Counted from the first letter of the stretch, positions 27,929-39,547 are shown. The stretch is DNA of 50,509 nucleotides from Methanobrevibacter sp. (GCA_022775905.1 JALFJX010000014.1:1-50509), one strand, 5' to 3'. The notes: generated by a model not told the origin, from the letters alone. Made by a program: numbers and translations.

Positions 27929-28695
27929 AATAGCAGTCCAACCACCATCGATACATATTAATTGACCAGTACAATAACTGGATGCATCGGATGCCAAGTA
28001 AATTGCAATACCATCCAATTCACCAGGTTGACCTAAACGACCAGCCGGACAGTATGCTTTAATAAGATCCATGAATCCATCGAGTTCAATAGTATCAATA
28101 GTCAATTCTGTTTCAAATACCGCAGGACCAATTGCATTTACGGTAATGTTGTATTTTGCCCATTCAACAGCCAATTTTTTGGTTAAGTTCATTACGCCAC
28201 CTTTAGCTGAAGAATATGCGCTGATACCTCCACCAGGGAAGATTACTCTGGAGTGGATTGAACCAATGTTTATGATTTTACCATATTCTTGTTCAATCAT
28301 AATTTCTCCGACAGCTTTACACATGTAGTATACACCACTTAAGTCAATGTGAATGTGTCTTTCCCATTCTTCATTGCTTTGATCGGTAACCATTTTGTTA
28401 TTTCCCATACCTGCTGCGTTAACTAAAATATCAATTCTTCCATATGCATCCATAACTTTTGCAACAGCAGCTGTGATGCTGTCGTAGTCACCTACATCAC
28501 ATACAGCATACATTACATCGAAATCGAATTTTTCTTCTATTCAGCGACATTTTCTTGAAGTCTTTCTTCTCTTCTAGCAAATAATGCTACTTTAGCACCT
28601 TGACTTGCATATGCTTGTGCAATTTGCCAACCAAGACCAGAAGAAGCACCAGTAATTACTGCAACTTTGTCTTTAATATCAAAATAGTTTTTCAT
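27926..28695 (-). pseudogene. Short-chain dehydrogenase/reductase with a single-base frameshift
   Basis: The true start is ATG 28695, preceded by AGGTGGT with good spacing. The N-terminal 50 or so residues contain the Rossmann motif TGASSGLGWQIA (about 15-26) and then hit TAG. The remainder (28513 down to 27926) continues in another frame with the SDR residues NAAGMG, the catalytic YSSAKG and the C-terminal CIDGGW. Adding one T at the TT in CTATTCAG (28540-28541) restores a continuous protein of about 256 residues reading AEIEEKFDFDV across the junction. When intact it would be an NAD(P)-dependent oxidoreductase of the classical type; the substrate is unknown. Either a recent inactivation or a base-call error. 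Confidence 0.85.
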
Positions 28696-29011
28696 TTTCA
28701 ATACCACCTAAGCACTAAGCCCATGAATGAATATATTATAAATTAAACTATTTAACTATTTTATTTAGTTTTTTATATATTTGATAAATTATATTCAATA
28801 AATAGAATAATAACTATATAATATTCAAATAATTTGATTAAATAAACCCTTAAAAAAATAGCGATATGAATAAAAAATACCAATGAAAATTACTACACTG
28901 GAAAAATATTCCGACAATATTATTAAACTGAACATGACTAGTTATAATAAAATTAAATACTATAAAGATTAAAAGGTTAATAATATTCAAATTAAAATCA
29001 GGAGAATAACA
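28696..29011. other. Intergenic region between the divergent SDR and lhr genes
   Basis: 316 bp, very A+T-rich, which must hold both promoters. The only notable item is a 29-codon ORF (28883-28972, plus) without a ribosome binding site, upstream of lhr. No RNA gene is seen. GGAG lies 7-8 nt before the lhr ATG. Confidence 0.4.
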
Positions 29012-31609
29012 ATGATTGAAGAACAAACCAAAGTCTACACCAAAAAACAAATATTCAAAACCCTACACCCATGGGTTCAAAAATGGTTTGATTCAAAGTT
29101 TGAAGATTTTACTCCCGCACAAAAGATGTCAATCATAGATATCCACAAGAAGAACAACATTTTAATTTCATCACCAACAGGATCAGGAAAAACATTAACA
29201 GCATTCCTATCAGTGATAAGTGAATTGACAACACTTGCAGAAAAGGACCAACTAGAAGATAAGGTATACTGCATTTACATTTCACCACTAAAAGCATTAG
29301 ACAATGATATTGAAAAAAATTTAGAGGAACCCCTAAAAGGAATTGAAGAAATATCCGGTCAGGATTTAGGAATCAGAAAAGCAGTAAGAACCGGAGACAC
29401 TTCACAATACCAAAGGCAAAAGATGCTTAAAAAACCACCACATATTTTGATTACAACACCCGAAACATTATCCATTTTACTCGTAGCACCAAAATTTAGG
29501 GAAAAATTGAGCGGAGTCAAATATGTGATTATTGATGAAATCCACTCACTAGCCGAAAACAAACGTGGAGTTCATTTAAGCTTATCATTAGAAAGATTAC
29601 AACACTTAATAGGACAATACACAAGAATTGGACTTTCAGCAACCGTAAGTCCTCTTGAAGAAGTTGCGAGATTCCTTGTAGGTTACGAATATGGCGTTGA
29701 GCGAAACTGCAAAGTCGTTAAAATAAACTATCTAAAAGAGTTGGATATGGAAGTTATGTGTCCCGTAAGTGATATTGTGCTAGCTGACGAAGAGGACACC
29801 CGACTTGGAATGTATGATTTACTTGATGATTTAATTCAGGAAAACAAAACAACATTAGTCTTTACAAACACACGTAGTGGAACAGAACGCTTTGTCTACA
29901 ATCTAAAGAAAATGTATCCAATGAATTACAATGATTCAAACATCATGGCTCACCATTCCTCACTTTCAAAAGAAGTAAGATTAGATACTGAAAACAAATT
30001 AAAGGAAGGAAAACTCAAAGTAGTAATCTCATCAACATCTTTGGAGCTTGGAATTGATATAGGATACATTGATCTTGTTGTTTTGATAAACTCCCCAAAA
30101 TCTGTTGCAAGAGCACTTCAAAGAATCGGAAGAAGTGGACACAAACTGCATGAAAAGTCAAAAGGAAAAATAATTGTAACAAACCGTGACGACCTGGTTG
30201 AATGCTCAGTATTACTTAAAAATGCAAAAGAAGGAAAAATTGACAAAATCAATATCCCAACCAACTGTTTGGATGTTTTAGCACAGCACATTTACGGAAT
30301 GGGGATTGAAAACCCATGGGATATCGATTATGCATTTGATGTAATCAAAAAGAGTTATTGCTATAAAGACTTATCAAGAGATGATTATGAAGATGTTTTA
30401 AGTTATATGGCAGGAGAATATCCTGAACTTGAAGAAAGATACGTCTATGCAAAAATCTGGATTGACTATAAGGAAAACACATTTGGAAAACGTGGAAAAC
30501 TAGCTAGAGCAATCTATTCAACAAATATAGGAACAATACCTGACAGTTCGGGAGTTCTCGTTAAATGTGATGGAGAAACTGTTGGAAAAATCGAAGAAAG
30601 TTTCATGGAAAGATTAAAAAAAGGAGATACCTTCGTTTTAGGAGGTAGAACATACAGATTCAACTACGGAAAAGGAATGACAATCAATGTATCTCCTGCA
30701 AGTGGACCTCCTACAATACCATCATGGTTTTCACAGCAATTGCCATTATCTTTTGACCTTGCAATGGACATTCAACGTTTTAGATCCCACATGGAAAGTA
30801 GATTTGAATACAGAAGAAGCAAAGAAGATATCATGGAATTCATTTACGATTACTTGTATGTTGATGATTTTGCAGCCAATTCAATCTACGAATACTTTGT
30901 TGAACAATACAAATACGCTAAAATTCCAAGTAACCGTATTTTACTCATCGAATATTATAAAGGGTTTGGTGGAAGGAATTTTGTAATATTCCATTCATTA
31001 TTTGGAAGAAAAGTAAATGATGCATTATCCCGTGCCGTCGCATATGTTGTTGCACGCCAATACAATACAAATGTAACAATATCCATTAGTGACAACGGAT
31101 TTTATTTAAGTTCAGATGGCAAAATCGGAGGATTAGAGTCATTTAAAGAATTAACACCTGAAAACTTTGAAACAATATTAACAAAATCATTAAACAAGAC
31201 CGAAACACTTGCATCCAGATTCAGACACTGTGCTGGAAGGTCCCTCATGACCTTGAGAAGATACAAAGGAGAATCCAAGTCTGTTGGCCGCCAGCAAGTC
31301 CGTGGGAAAATATTGCTTAAATTCGTTCAGGACATGGATGAAAATTTCTCAATTCTAAAGGAAGCTCGAAGAGAAGCACTTGAAGACTATATGGACATCA
31401 AGAATGCCAAAAAAGTAATAGATATGGTGGCTAACGGTTCAATGGAAATAAAGACAATAAATACTGTAATTCCAAGTCCTTTTGCATTTAACCTAGTTTC
31501 ACAAGGATATTTAGATGTTCTTAACCAAAATGATAAAGCAGAATTTACAAAAAGGATGCATAAAGCAATACTTGATCAAATTAAAGACAAATTAAAAGAC
31601 ATATATTAG
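29012..31609 (+). CDS. lhr: Lhr-like ATP-dependent DNA helicase
   Basis: 865 residues, the Lhr-core length usual in archaea (bacterial Lhr is about 1,500). Motif I is SPTGSGKT (54-61), motif II DEIH (175-178), motif III LSATVSP, and motif [18 protein letters not shown] lies near 370-385. The winged-helix and Lhr C-terminal domains follow. It is a superfamily 2 helicase moving 3'-5' on DNA, linked to repair of damaged or stalled forks. The flavodoxin gene follows after 8 bp. Confidence 0.95.
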   Translation: MIEEQTKVYTKKQIFKTLHPWVQKWFDSKFEDFTPAQKMSIIDIHKKNNILISSPTGSGKTLTAFLSVISELTTLAEKDQLEDKVYCIYISPLKALDNDIEKNLEEPLKGIEEISGQDLGIRKAVRTGDTSQYQRQKMLKKPPHILITTPETLSILLVAPKFREKLSGVKYVIIDEIHSLAENKRGVHLSLSLERLQHLIGQYTRIGLSATVSPLEEVARFLVGYEYGVERNCKVVKINYLKELDMEVMCPVSDIVLADEEDTRLGMYDLLDDLIQENKTTLVFTNTRSGTERFVYNLKKMYPMNYNDSNIMAHHSSLSKEVRLDTENKLKEGKLKVVISSTSLELGIDIGYIDLVVLINSPKSVARALQRIGRSGHKLHEKSKGKIIVTNRDDLVECSVLLKNAKEGKIDKINIPTNCLDVLAQHIYGMGIENPWDIDYAFDVIKKSYCYKDLSRDDYEDVLSYMAGEYPELEERYVYAKIWIDYKENTFGKRGKLARAIYSTNIGTIPDSSGVLVKCDGETVGKIEESFMERLKKGDTFVLGGRTYRFNYGKGMTINVSPASGPPTIPSWFSQQLPLSFDLAMDIQRFRSHMESRFEYRRSKEDIMEFIYDYLYVDDFAANSIYEYFVEQYKYAKIPSNRILLIEYYKGFGGRNFVIFHSLFGRKVNDALSRAVAYVVARQYNTNVTISISDNGFYLSSDGKIGGLESFKELTPENFETILTKSLNKTETLASRFRHCAGRSLMTLRRYKGESKSVGRQQVRGKILLKFVQDMDENFSILKEARREALEDYMDIKNAKKVIDMVANGSMEIKTINTVIPSPFAFNLVSQGYLDVLNQNDKAEFTKRMHKAILDQIKDKLKDIY

Positions 31610-31617
31610 GTGAAAAT

Positions 31618-32079
31618 ATGAAAACCTTACTCGTTTACTATTCAAGAACAAACATTACAAAAGAAATAGCTGAAACAATACAGAAAAAACTTGATTGTGA
31701 TATTGAAGAGATAACAGACAACAACAAATATTCCGGAAAACTTGGATTTTTAAAAGGAGGAATGAATGCTGCAATGGGAAGAACAACAGACATCAATCCC
31801 ATATCAAAAAATCCATCAGATTATGATTTAATCATCATTGGAACTCCAGTTTGGGCTTCAAATATGGCAACTCCAATTTATACATATCTAATGAAATACA
31901 ACAGTGAAATTAAAAATGTGGCATCATTCTGTACCTGTATGGGCAACGGATATGAACAAACTTTAAAGAATATTTCAGAAGTATGTGGTAAAGAACAAAT
32001 TTCAACAATGTTTTTGACTGCAGAAGATATTAAAAACCCAGAAGAAAAAATAAATATTTTTATTAATGAAATCAGATAA
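31618..32079 (+). CDS. Flavodoxin family protein
   Basis: 153 residues with the FMN phosphate-binding loop YSRTNITKEIAE (9-20) and the flavin-contact loops IIGTPVWASNMATPI (about 79-93) and CTCMGNGYE. It should be a cytosolic electron carrier or flavin oxidoreductase. AGGTGA precedes the ATG, 8 bp after lhr, so it is probably co-transcribed with the helicase; no functional link is apparent. Confidence 0.9.
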   Translation: MKTLLVYYSRTNITKEIAETIQKKLDCDIEEITDNNKYSGKLGFLKGGMNAAMGRTTDINPISKNPSDYDLIIIGTPVWASNMATPIYTYLMKYNSEIKNVASFCTCMGNGYEQTLKNISEVCGKEQISTMFLTAEDIKNPEEKINIFINEIR

Positions 32080-32099
32080 TTATATATGATGGTGATATT

Positions 32100-32468
32100 A
32101 TGACTAAATGGAAAGCAGTAATTATAGGTTTCATATTAGCTATAATAGTTAAATCATTTTTCGCCCAATATGAATTTATTGGATTATTAATTGTTGGATT
32201 TATCACAGGTTATATTGCACATGACGGAGCACTTAGCGGATTATGGAATGCTGCTGTTGCAGGAGCATTAGGTACAATTGTTAGTGCAGTATTATTTGTT
32301 TTAGTCGCAACTTTCGGTGGAAGTTTATTCGGTATTTTCGGAGGATTGACTGGATTTACCCTCTCCGGAATCACAAGTATAACCATAGTAATAACATATT
32401 TGATTTATTACGCAATTGTAATGGGAATAACTGGAGCATTCGGTGGAATAATAGCTTCTAAAAAATAA
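32100..32468 (+). CDS. DUF5518-like small membrane protein
   Basis: 122 residues, almost entirely hydrophobic, with about four membrane helices (5-20, 25-45, 50-75, 95-118) and Gly/Ala-rich segments. It resembles the DUF5518 membrane proteins common in Methanobrevibacter, whose function is unknown. GGTGATATTATG gives a strong start. It lies 20 bp after the flavodoxin gene and 18 bp before another membrane protein. Confidence 0.75.
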   Translation: MTKWKAVIIGFILAIIVKSFFAQYEFIGLLIVGFITGYIAHDGALSGLWNAAVAGALGTIVSAVLFVLVATFGGSLFGIFGGLTGFTLSGITSITIVITYLIYYAIVMGITGAFGGIIASKK

Positions 32469-32486
32469 GGATTTGGAGATTAAATT

Positions 32487-32912
32487 ATGAATATGTTTTC
32501 AGAGCTAAATGTAAAAGCATTAGTTTTTGGAGCAGCAATAGCTGCAGGATTTATATTACTCGGATGGCAAATCAATGATTGGTTATATCCATTTTCAGCA
32601 TTAGGACTTATTTATGCAGGGTATGGCCAACCAGACATTAAAACTGGAACCATTATGGGTGCATTAGCTGCAACACCAATTGTAGTATTGACATTTCAAG
32701 GATATTTAGGACAATTTGACGGAGTTTTCTTAACTGAAAATGGAATAATTGCAGTGACCCTTATAATTATCGGTGTTGGAGCATTTGTTGGTTTTGTTGG
32801 TGCATGGGGTAAAAGAGACCGTGTTAGAGCATTAGAACAATATGAAAAGAAACAAAAAATAGGCAAAAACAAAACCAAAGCAAAAAAAACAAAACAAAGT
32901 TCAAACAACTGA
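32487..32912 (+). CDS. Hypothetical membrane protein, C-terminal tail probably frameshifted
   Basis: 141 residues with four membrane segments (about 8-27, 30-45, 55-72, 88-108) and a Lys-rich cytoplasmic tail. The tail passes through a run of eight A (32882-32889). After this run another frame encodes a sensible continuation (KVQTTEPKKGFLNKILKK) ending at TAA 32950-32952, whereas the present frame stops after SSNN. A one-base change in the A run is the simplest explanation, so the original protein was probably about 13 residues longer. The membrane part is unaffected. Function unknown. Confidence 0.65.
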   Translation: MNMFSELNVKALVFGAAIAAGFILLGWQINDWLYPFSALGLIYAGYGQPDIKTGTIMGALAATPIVVLTFQGYLGQFDGVFLTENGIIAVTLIIIGVGAFVGFVGAWGKRDRVRALEQYEKKQKIGKNKTKAKKTKQSSNN

Positions 32913-32968
32913 ACCTAAAAAAGGATTTTTAAATAAAATCTTAAAAAAATAAAATTTAAAAAAAAATA

Positions 32969-33003
32969 AAAAATAATAACGAACTTATGTTATTATTTTT
33001 TCT
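32969..33003 (+). terminator. Hairpin terminator between convergent genes
   Basis: AAAAATAATAAC (32969-32980) pairs with GTTATTATTTTT (32989-33000) around an 8-nt loop and ends in a T run. It follows the plus-strand membrane protein gene and covers the purP stop codon on the minus strand. Confidence 0.65.
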
Positions 33004-34076
33004 AATTCTTCTCTTTCTATACCGTTTTTGATTTCAAGAGCAATTCTTCTACCCATACTCATTGGTTTTCCATAAGTTAAATAGGAATAAGGTGAACCGT
33101 CCATGAATGTGTTTGTTCCACCGTCAGTTCTTGCACTGATTTCAAAACAAATTACTTCTAAGTTATCGTTAACTAAAGTTTGCATACAGAAAGGACCATT
33201 TAATCCTGGAGCAACTAATTTTTTAGCACTTTCAGTTAATTTGTCTGCAATGTCAAATACTTGTGTAAGTAATGATTCACGAATTACAGCAGGGTGGTTA
33301 CCAGTTACTACATAAGATGGACTTAAATCAATGTCCAATTGATCTTTTGCAGGCATTCTTACAAAACCATCAATACTGGATTCGTATCTTGTATCCATAC
33401 CCATTAATTCAACAGTATCATCTAATGCAGAGTAGAAATAGTGTATACAGTAGTTACAACCAGATACATATTCTTCAATGTGAGCTGCTTCAACATCACT
33501 GTCTTCTAACCATCCACGTGCTTTCATAGCTTCAATTTTTGAGTCGAACTCTTCAGTAGATGAAGCAACAAAGTAACCTCTTCCACCTCTTGCACCTGGG
33601 AATTTTACCATTACAGGTCTGTCGATTTCAGAAGGACTGTCATATTTGAAAGGTATTCTTACGCCACCTTCAACAAGCAATTGTCTTTCTTTGTCTCTTT
33701 CAGCTTCCCATCTGAGCACATCACGGTTTCCGAACATTGGAACATTGAATTTATCTTCAACATTATCCAAACCGGCATATGCAACAAAAGATCCATGAGG
33801 AACAACAATAGCATTCATATCTCTGAGTTTTTGTTGTACATCTTCATTTACAATGTCCTTGAATTTGTCAACCATTATAAATTCATCTGCAACTCCAAAT
33901 CTTTGATATGGAATTTCACGTCCTTTTTCACAAACAACAGCAGTTCTAAAACCCTCTTCTTTTGCACCTTGCAAAATATGTAAGGATGTATGGCTTCCAA
34001 GGGTAGCTATTGTTATATCACTTTTGTCATATTTAGCCAAGATATCTAAGATATCTTCCTTTTTCACTTTTCCCAT
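32985..34076 (-). CDS. purP: Formate-dependent FAICAR synthetase PurP
   Basis: 363 residues of the archaeal ATP-grasp enzyme PurP. The N-terminal domain has TLGSHTSLHILQGAKEEGF (near 26-44). The ATP-grasp part has MVKFPGARGGRGYFVASS (about 155-172), and the C-terminus has CFEISARTDGGTNTFMDGSPY. It makes 5-formaminoimidazole-4-carboxamide ribonucleotide from AICAR, formate and ATP in purine synthesis, replacing PurH transformylase, which fits an H2/formate-using methanogen. GGAGAG precedes the ATG. Full length, with no defects. Confidence 0.97.
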   Translation of the reverse strand: MGKVKKEDILDILAKYDKSDITIATLGSHTSLHILQGAKEEGFRTAVVCEKGREIPYQRFGVADEFIMVDKFKDIVNEDVQQKLRDMNAIVVPHGSFVAYAGLDNVEDKFNVPMFGNRDVLRWEAERDKERQLLVEGGVRIPFKYDSPSEIDRPVMVKFPGARGGRGYFVASSTEEFDSKIEAMKARGWLEDSDVEAAHIEEYVSGCNYCIHYFYSALDDTVELMGMDTRYESSIDGFVRMPAKDQLDIDLSPSYVVTGNHPAVIRESLLTQVFDIADKLTESAKKLVAPGLNGPFCMQTLVNDNLEVICFEISARTDGGTNTFMDGSPYSYLTYGKPMSMGRRIALEIKNGIEREELEKIIT

Positions 34077-34212
34077 TTTATCTCTCCTAAAAAGAATGAT
34101 GATTTTATATATATTTTTCTGAATTAATAATAGTTTTTATTTAATTAAGCAAATATGATTAAAAAGGATGATAGACAAATATCTTAAATGAATAAATAAG
34201 GATTGAAAAATT

Positions 34213-34743
34213 ATGTTAATCGGTTTGATTTCAGACACCCACATTCCTGATAGAGCAAAAGAAATACCTCAAAAGGTGATTGATACTTTTAAAGATGTTG
34301 ATTTAATATTGCACGCTGGAGATTTAACTTCAATGGAAGTTATTGAGGAATTAGAAAAAATAGCTCCAGTAATGGCAATCCAAGGAAATATGGATAGAGT
34401 AAATGGAATTGACCTTCCAAAAGCCAGAGTGATTAAAGCAGAAGATTTAAGAATTGGTCTGGTTCATGGAGAAGTTTATCCAAGAGCAGACACACAGCAA
34501 TTATTATATCTTGCAAGACAATTAGATGCAGATATTTTAGTGTCAGGACATTCACACCAACCGAAAATCGAACAGATTGAAGGAATTTTACTTTTAAATC
34601 CTGGAAGTCCAATCGTGCCAAGACTTGCAGATAGAACTGTAATGTTACTTGAAATAAACAAAAAAGAAGTAGACGTTGAAATAATAAAAATTGGTGCGCC
34701 AGTTTGCAGTGCACTTGACTTTGACAAATACAAGAGGGATTAA
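34213..34743 (+). CDS. YfcE/MJ0936-type metallophosphoesterase
   Basis: 176 residues. The calcineurin-like metal site is complete: Asp8 and His10 (SDTHIPDRA), Asp37 (HAGDLT), Asn59 (QGNMD), His85 (VHGE), His113 and His115 (SGHSHQP). Family members are small phosphodiesterases of unclear natural substrate. The stop is followed by ATG after 1 bp, so the gene forms an operon with rlmE. Confidence 0.92.
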   Translation: MLIGLISDTHIPDRAKEIPQKVIDTFKDVDLILHAGDLTSMEVIEELEKIAPVMAIQGNMDRVNGIDLPKARVIKAEDLRIGLVHGEVYPRADTQQLLYLARQLDADILVSGHSHQPKIEQIEGILLLNPGSPIVPRLADRTVMLLEINKKEVDVEIIKIGAPVCSALDFDKYKRD

Positions 34744-34744
34744 A

Positions 34745-35383
34745 ATGGGAAGCAGATGGCAAATGGAAAAACACAATGACCCATATTATAAACAAGCTAA
34801 AAAAGAAGAATACCGTTCAAGAGCATCATATAAACTCAAACAACTTGATAAAAAATATAAACTCATTAAAGAAGGAAATACCGTAGTTGATCTTGGAGCA
34901 GCACCCGGAGGATGGTCTCAAGTTGCTCTTGAAAAAGTTGGTGAAGAAGGAATTGTTGTTGGAGTTGACTTAAACAGATTCAAAAAATTCCATGAACCTA
35001 ACTATTATGGACTTAGAGGAGATTTCACAACCCCTGAAGTTCAGGAAAAGATTATGAGCATCATTGGTGGGAAGGCAAAAGTAGTAATGTCTGATGCATC
35101 ACCATCATTATGTGGAATCAAGAATATTGACCAATTAAGATCAATTGATTTAGTCAATGTTGTAATTGAAATCGCTGAAAACATTCTAGAAGAAAAAGGA
35201 AACCTTGTAATGAAAGTATTCCAAGGCCCAGAATACAAAAATATGTTAGAATCACTAAAAGGTAAATTTAGACATGTTAGAACTACAAAACCCGCATCAT
35301 CACGTAAAAAAAGTTCTGAAATGTATGTTGTCGGCTTAGAATATATGCCAAATAAAAGAAATAGAAAAAAAAGAAAAAATTAG
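34745..35383 (+). CDS. rlmE: 23S rRNA 2'-O-methyltransferase, RrmJ/FtsJ type
   Basis: 212 residues from ATG 34745 (GAGGG from the end of the previous gene serves as RBS; longer in-frame starts would overlap that gene by 50 bp). The SAM site is [11 protein letters not shown] (49-59), and the K-D-K-E catalytic set is Lys30, Asp117 (SDASPS), Lys157 (MKVFQG) and Glu192 (SSEMYVVG). It methylates the ribose of the A-loop uridine of 23S rRNA. The C-terminus is a Lys/Arg-rich tail. The 3' end overlaps the convergent gene by 4 bp. Confidence 0.95.
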   Translation: MGSRWQMEKHNDPYYKQAKKEEYRSRASYKLKQLDKKYKLIKEGNTVVDLGAAPGGWSQVALEKVGEEGIVVGVDLNRFKKFHEPNYYGLRGDFTTPEVQEKIMSIIGGKAKVVMSDASPSLCGIKNIDQLRSIDLVNVVIEIAENILEEKGNLVMKVFQGPEYKNMLESLKGKFRHVRTTKPASSRKKSSEMYVVGLEYMPNKRNRKKRKN

Positions 35384-35799
35384 AGACTATTATAAGCCTT
35401 TTGAGCAGTTTCAAGTTTTTCTTTAGCGAAAACTATTCTGCTATCAACATCATTTGATGGTTTACCTGCATCCAAAGCACTTTGAACATTTTCAATAGCG
35501 GAATTGGCCCGAGATAGTTCCAGTTTAGCATCATTGTAAACTTGCACATCATCAGAATCGCCAGCATAATAAGTGGATTTAGCATTGTCAAACTTGACAG
35601 ATAAATTACCATATTCTGCTTTAAGCTCAGCGAGCTCATCATATTGTGTTCCAGAGGATATTTCATTTGTAATGCTGGAAGAAACCATACTGTATCCCAC
35701 ATATGCCACAACAATAATTGTTGAAATTATCATTATGATTCCGACAACAGAAATCATCATGGAAGTGGATTTGAATAAACTTAACCTAGATTTTCTCAT
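35380..35799 (-). CDS. Hypothetical membrane-anchored protein with a helical outer part
   Basis: 139 residues. A basic start ([10 protein letters not shown]) and one membrane helix (about 14-37) are followed by a helical, coiled-coil-like region (50-139) rich in Ala, Glu, Lys and Tyr. The positive N-terminus predicts that the helical part is outside the cell. GAGGATAAA precedes the ATG. It overlaps rlmE by 4 bp and is divergent from mcm. I do not recognise the family. Confidence 0.7.
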   Translation of the reverse strand: MRKSRLSLFKSTSMMISVVGIIMIISTIIVVAYVGYSMVSSSITNEISSGTQYDELAELKAEYGNLSVKFDNAKSTYYAGDSDDVQVYNDAKLELSRANSAIENVQSALDAGKPSNDVDSRIVFAKEKLETAQKAYNSL

Positions 35800-35930
35800 T
35801 TTATCCTCGCATAATATTAATATAAAAAAAATATTAGATTATACTATATTAATTTTAGTATATAATTTTTATTGCCAACACCACAAATATCAAAATTTTT
35901 TTTAACTATGAAAAAAATAATAATAAGATA

Positions 35931-37931
35931 ATGAATTCAACTACTAAATCACAAACATCAATTGCAAAATTCGAAGAGTTTTTTGCTACATTATATAAGG
36001 ATGATGTATTTGACATCCTTGAAAAATATCCTGATGAACGATCACTTAATGTGGATTATCGTACATTGGAAATATTTGATCCAGACTTGGCAGATTTATT
36101 AATCGACAAACCAGAGGAAGTTATTGATGCTGCTAGATTAGCTATTAAGAACATTGACCCTCTCGTTAAAGATGCGGATATCAACATCCGTTTTGAACAT
36201 TTAAGCAATGTCATTCCATTGAAAACACTTTTAAGTAAATACATTGGAACATTTGTTGCTGCAGACGGAATCGTTAGAAAAACTGATGAAATCAGACCAC
36301 GTATCGAAACAGGTGTGTTTGAGTGTAGAGGATGTATGAGACTGCATGAGGTAGACCAAACTTCCGCAAACACCATAATAGAACCTTCATTATGTAGTGA
36401 ATGTGGTGGAAGGTCATTTAGATTACTCCAAGAAGAATCAAAATACGTAGATACACAAACTGCAAGGATGCAGGAACCATTGGAAAACTTATCTGGAGGA
36501 ACTGAACCTAAACAGATGTTAATGATTTTAGAAGATGATTTAGTAGATAGATTAAATCCTGGAGACAAAGTAAGAATCACCGGGACATTAAAAACATTCA
36601 GAGAAGAAAGAAGCGGCAAATTCAAGAATTATATTTATGTAAATCACATTGAACCGCTTGAACAAGAGTTTGAAGAATTGCAACTCTCTGAAGAAGATGA
36701 AGAAAAAATCATTGAATTGTCAAAAGACCCACATATTTACGATAAAATTATCAAATCAACAGCACCTTCAATTAAAGGTTATAGGGATGTAAAAGAAGCT
36801 ATTGCATTGCAGTTATTTGGAGGAGCTTCCAAACAGCTTGAAGATGAAACTAAACTGAGAGGAGACATTCATATTCTCATTGTAGGGGACCCTGGTATCG
36901 GTAAGTCCCAGATATTGAAATATGTTTCAAGACTCGCTCCAAGAAGTATTTACACAAGTGGTAAAGGTACAACAGGTGCGGGTTTAACTGCAGCAGCTGT
37001 AAGAGATGAACTTGGTGGATGGTCTCTTGAAGCAGGTGCATTAGTACTTGGGGACCAAGGTAACGTTTGTGTTGACGAGCTCGATAAAATGAGATCTGAA
37101 GACAGATCCGCGCTCCACGAAGCATTGGAACAACAAACAGTAAGTATTGCAAAAGCAGGTATTATGGCAACATTGAACTCAAGATGTTCAGTACTCGCAG
37201 CAGCAAACCCAAAATTCGGAAGATTTGACAGATATAAAGTACTTGCAGAACAAATTGATTTGCCAGCACCAATTATTTCTCGTTTCGATTTGATTTTTGT
37301 AATTGAAGATAAACCAAGTAAAGAAAGAGATTCAGAATTAGCAGAGCATATTTTGAAAACTCACCAGTTCAATACTGTTGATTATGAAATTGAACCAGAA
37401 TTGCTTAGAAAATACATCGCATATGCACGTAAAAATGTTAATCCTAGATTAACTGAAGCAGCAAATGAAGTTTTAAAAGAGTTCTATGTAAGTACAAGGA
37501 ACAGTAACCCAGAAGAACAAGGTGCAGTTCCTATTACCGCAAGACAGCTCGAAGCAATTATTCGTTTATCTGAAGCTAGTGCTAAAATCAAACTTAAAGA
37601 AACCGTTGACAAAGAAGATGCGGAAAAAGCTGTTAGATTACAATTAGCTTGTCTTAGAGAAGTTGGTGTTGATCCTGAAACCGGTGAAATGGACGCTGAT
37701 ATCGTAAGTGGTGGAACCAGAAAATCAGAAAGAGACAAAATAAAAATTGTATCTGAAGAAATCAAATTCCTTGAAGAGGAATATGGTGGACAGGCTCCTT
37801 TAAACGTATTGATATCCAATATGAGTGACAAGCATGGAATAAGTGAAGATAAAACAGAACAAATCATTAGAAACTTAGTCCAAAAAGGAGTCATATACGA
37901 ACCATCAACTGGATACTTTAGACTTGCTTAA
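35931..37931 (+). CDS. mcm: Replicative helicase MCM
   Basis: 666 residues. An N-terminal DNA-binding domain with a zinc site (Cys132, Cys135, Cys155, Cys158) is followed by the AAA+ core with Walker A GDPGIGKS (319-326), Walker [10 protein letters not shown] (379-387) and the arginine finger SRFD (450-453). A winged helix forms the C-terminal ~80 residues. The homohexamer unwinds DNA at archaeal replication forks. The start has no clear RBS. It heads a run of information-processing genes (aIF2-beta, nmd3, tyrS). Confidence 0.97.
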   Translation: MNSTTKSQTSIAKFEEFFATLYKDDVFDILEKYPDERSLNVDYRTLEIFDPDLADLLIDKPEEVIDAARLAIKNIDPLVKDADINIRFEHLSNVIPLKTLLSKYIGTFVAADGIVRKTDEIRPRIETGVFECRGCMRLHEVDQTSANTIIEPSLCSECGGRSFRLLQEESKYVDTQTARMQEPLENLSGGTEPKQMLMILEDDLVDRLNPGDKVRITGTLKTFREERSGKFKNYIYVNHIEPLEQEFEELQLSEEDEEKIIELSKDPHIYDKIIKSTAPSIKGYRDVKEAIALQLFGGASKQLEDETKLRGDIHILIVGDPGIGKSQILKYVSRLAPRSIYTSGKGTTGAGLTAAAVRDELGGWSLEAGALVLGDQGNVCVDELDKMRSEDRSALHEALEQQTVSIAKAGIMATLNSRCSVLAAANPKFGRFDRYKVLAEQIDLPAPIISRFDLIFVIEDKPSKERDSELAEHILKTHQFNTVDYEIEPELLRKYIAYARKNVNPRLTEAANEVLKEFYVSTRNSNPEEQGAVPITARQLEAIIRLSEASAKIKLKETVDKEDAEKAVRLQLACLREVGVDPETGEMDADIVSGGTRKSERDKIKIVSEEIKFLEEEYGGQAPLNVLISNMSDKHGISEDKTEQIIRNLVQKGVIYEPSTGYFRLA

Positions 37932-38062
37932 AGTATCTGCCTTTTTATTTTTTTATTAAACTTTTTTTATAAAATCCTTTAAATAACAATACATTAATAA
38001 ATGATTAAAATAAAACTTAATATATTATATTATACTTATACTAATTTTCACGGAGAGATAAC

Positions 38063-38470
38063 ATGGATAAATACGAAGATTTATTAGAAAGAGCAATTGA
38101 CCAATTACCTCCTGAAGTATTTGAACACAAAAGGTTCAAAATCCCTAAAGCTTATTCAGACATCCAAGGTAATAGAACTTTCATTAAAAACTTTAAAGAC
38201 GTTGCAGAAGGTTTAAACAGAGACCCTCAACACTTATTAAAATTCTTAATGAGAGAATTAGGTACTGCAGGAAACATAGAAGGTCAAAGAGCAATCTTAC
38301 AAGGTAAATTTACTCATTACTTAATTAATGAAAGAATTGAAGATTACGTAGACAAATATGTAATTTGCCACGAATGTAACAGACCAGATACTAGAATTAT
38401 CAGAGAAGGTAGAATATTCTTACTTAAATGTGCTGCTTGCGGAGCAACTGCACCTTTAAAATCATTATAA
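38063..38470 (+). CDS. eif2b: Translation initiation factor aIF2 subunit beta
   Basis: 135 residues, the usual archaeal length. The central [21 protein letters not shown] segment and the C-terminal zinc ribbon (Cys102, Cys105, Cys123, Cys126) define the family. As part of the aIF2 trimer it helps bring initiator Met-tRNA to the ribosome. GGAGAGATAAC precedes the ATG. A T-rich tract (38476-38496) after the stop may act as a U-tract terminator before nmd3. Confidence 0.97.
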   Translation: MDKYEDLLERAIDQLPPEVFEHKRFKIPKAYSDIQGNRTFIKNFKDVAEGLNRDPQHLLKFLMRELGTAGNIEGQRAILQGKFTHYLINERIEDYVDKYVICHECNRPDTRIIREGRIFLLKCAACGATAPLKSL

Positions 38471-38503
38471 TCTTACCTTTTTTCTTATTTTTTTATTGAT
38501 ACT

Positions 38504-39547
38504 ATGTTTTGTCCAGAGTGCGGAAGTACTGATAAGAAGATGGTTGGCAACATCTGTATAGACTGTTTTTTAAAAGATTTTCAGATGATTGAACTACCTA
38601 AAAGAATTGAAGTTCAAATATGCAGCCATTGTAATAGTAAACTTGAAGAAGGGAAATGGAGTGAAGAGTTCATTCCCGAAGAAGAGATTATTTACAGAGC
38701 ACTTGAGCGAAACATAAAAATCTCTGATGAAGTTTCAAATGAGATTGTCAATTTGGAAATTGACCAGATGAAAGGTACAATAGCTGAATGCTATGTGGAA
38801 ATTGTTGGAGAAGTTGAAGGAACTGAAATTGAAGAAACCAAGGAAACCGAGGTTAAAATTTTAAAAACAGTTTGTCCAACATGCAGTAAAGTGCAATCAG
38901 GATATTATGAAGCAGTTATTCAATTCAGAGCAGACAAAAGAGAAATAAAAAGCGAAGAATTCCAGAAAGCTGATGAAATAGTTGAAAGAACTTTAATAAA
39001 ACAGCAAAAAACTGACAAATTAGCATACTGCCCACAAATAGCAAGACCTAAAGAAGGTCATGATTATTATATCGGTTCTTTAAAAAGTGGTAGAAAAGTT
39101 GCAGAAGCTTTAAAAGAGGAATTTGGAGGAGTAATCAAAGAATCTCCAAGACTTATAAGTGAAGACAAATCTACCGGAAAAGGACTTTACAGAATTTGGA
39201 TTTCAGTTAGAATTCCAGAATTTGAACTTAATGACTTCGTCAAATTTGAAGATAAAATAATCCAGGTAACTGGTATTGACAAAAATAGAGTTGTTGGTAA
39301 AGATATCAAAACAAATAAGAAACAAAATATTCCTTTAAAGAATATTGAGAAAATAGAACTTCTCAAAAAGTCATCAGATGTCGAAACAACAACAATAATT
39401 TCAATGTCTCCAAGCACAATTCAAATATTGGATCCTGTTGATTACTCAGCAGTTGATTTGGAAATGAGCGAAGAGTTTGCGAACTACAATATCGGAGACG
39501 AAATAAAGCTTATAAAAATTGATAATTACACATATTTATTAAACTAA
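38504..39547 (+). CDS. nmd3: NMD3 family protein (large-subunit ribosome assembly)
   Basis: 347 residues. Treble-clef/zinc-ribbon cysteines are Cys3, Cys6, Cys18, Cys21, then Cys40, Cys43 and Cys124, Cys127. NMD3-typical stretches are QFRADKREI and [17 protein letters not shown]. The eukaryotic homologue is the export adaptor of the 60S subunit; archaeal forms presumably bind the large subunit during assembly. The start follows a T-rich gap without a clear RBS. tyrS follows after 8 bp. Confidence 0.92.
   Translation: MFCPECGSTDKKMVGNICIDCFLKDFQMIELPKRIEVQICSHCNSKLEEGKWSEEFIPEEEIIYRALERNIKISDEVSNEIVNLEIDQMKGTIAECYVEIVGEVEGTEIEETKETEVKILKTVCPTCSKVQSGYYEAVIQFRADKREIKSEEFQKADEIVERTLIKQQKTDKLAYCPQIARPKEGHDYYIGSLKSGRKVAEALKEEFGGVIKESPRLISEDKSTGKGLYRIWISVRIPEFELNDFVKFEDKIIQVTGIDKNRVVGKDIKTNKKQNIPLKNIEKIELLKKSSDVETTTIISMSPSTIQILDPVDYSAVDLEMSEEFANYNIGDEIKLIKIDNYTYLLN

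Noticed and set aside
28883-28972. 29-codon ORF upstream of lhr as a regulatory leader peptide
   Set aside because: No RBS and no notable codon runs; nothing supports translation.
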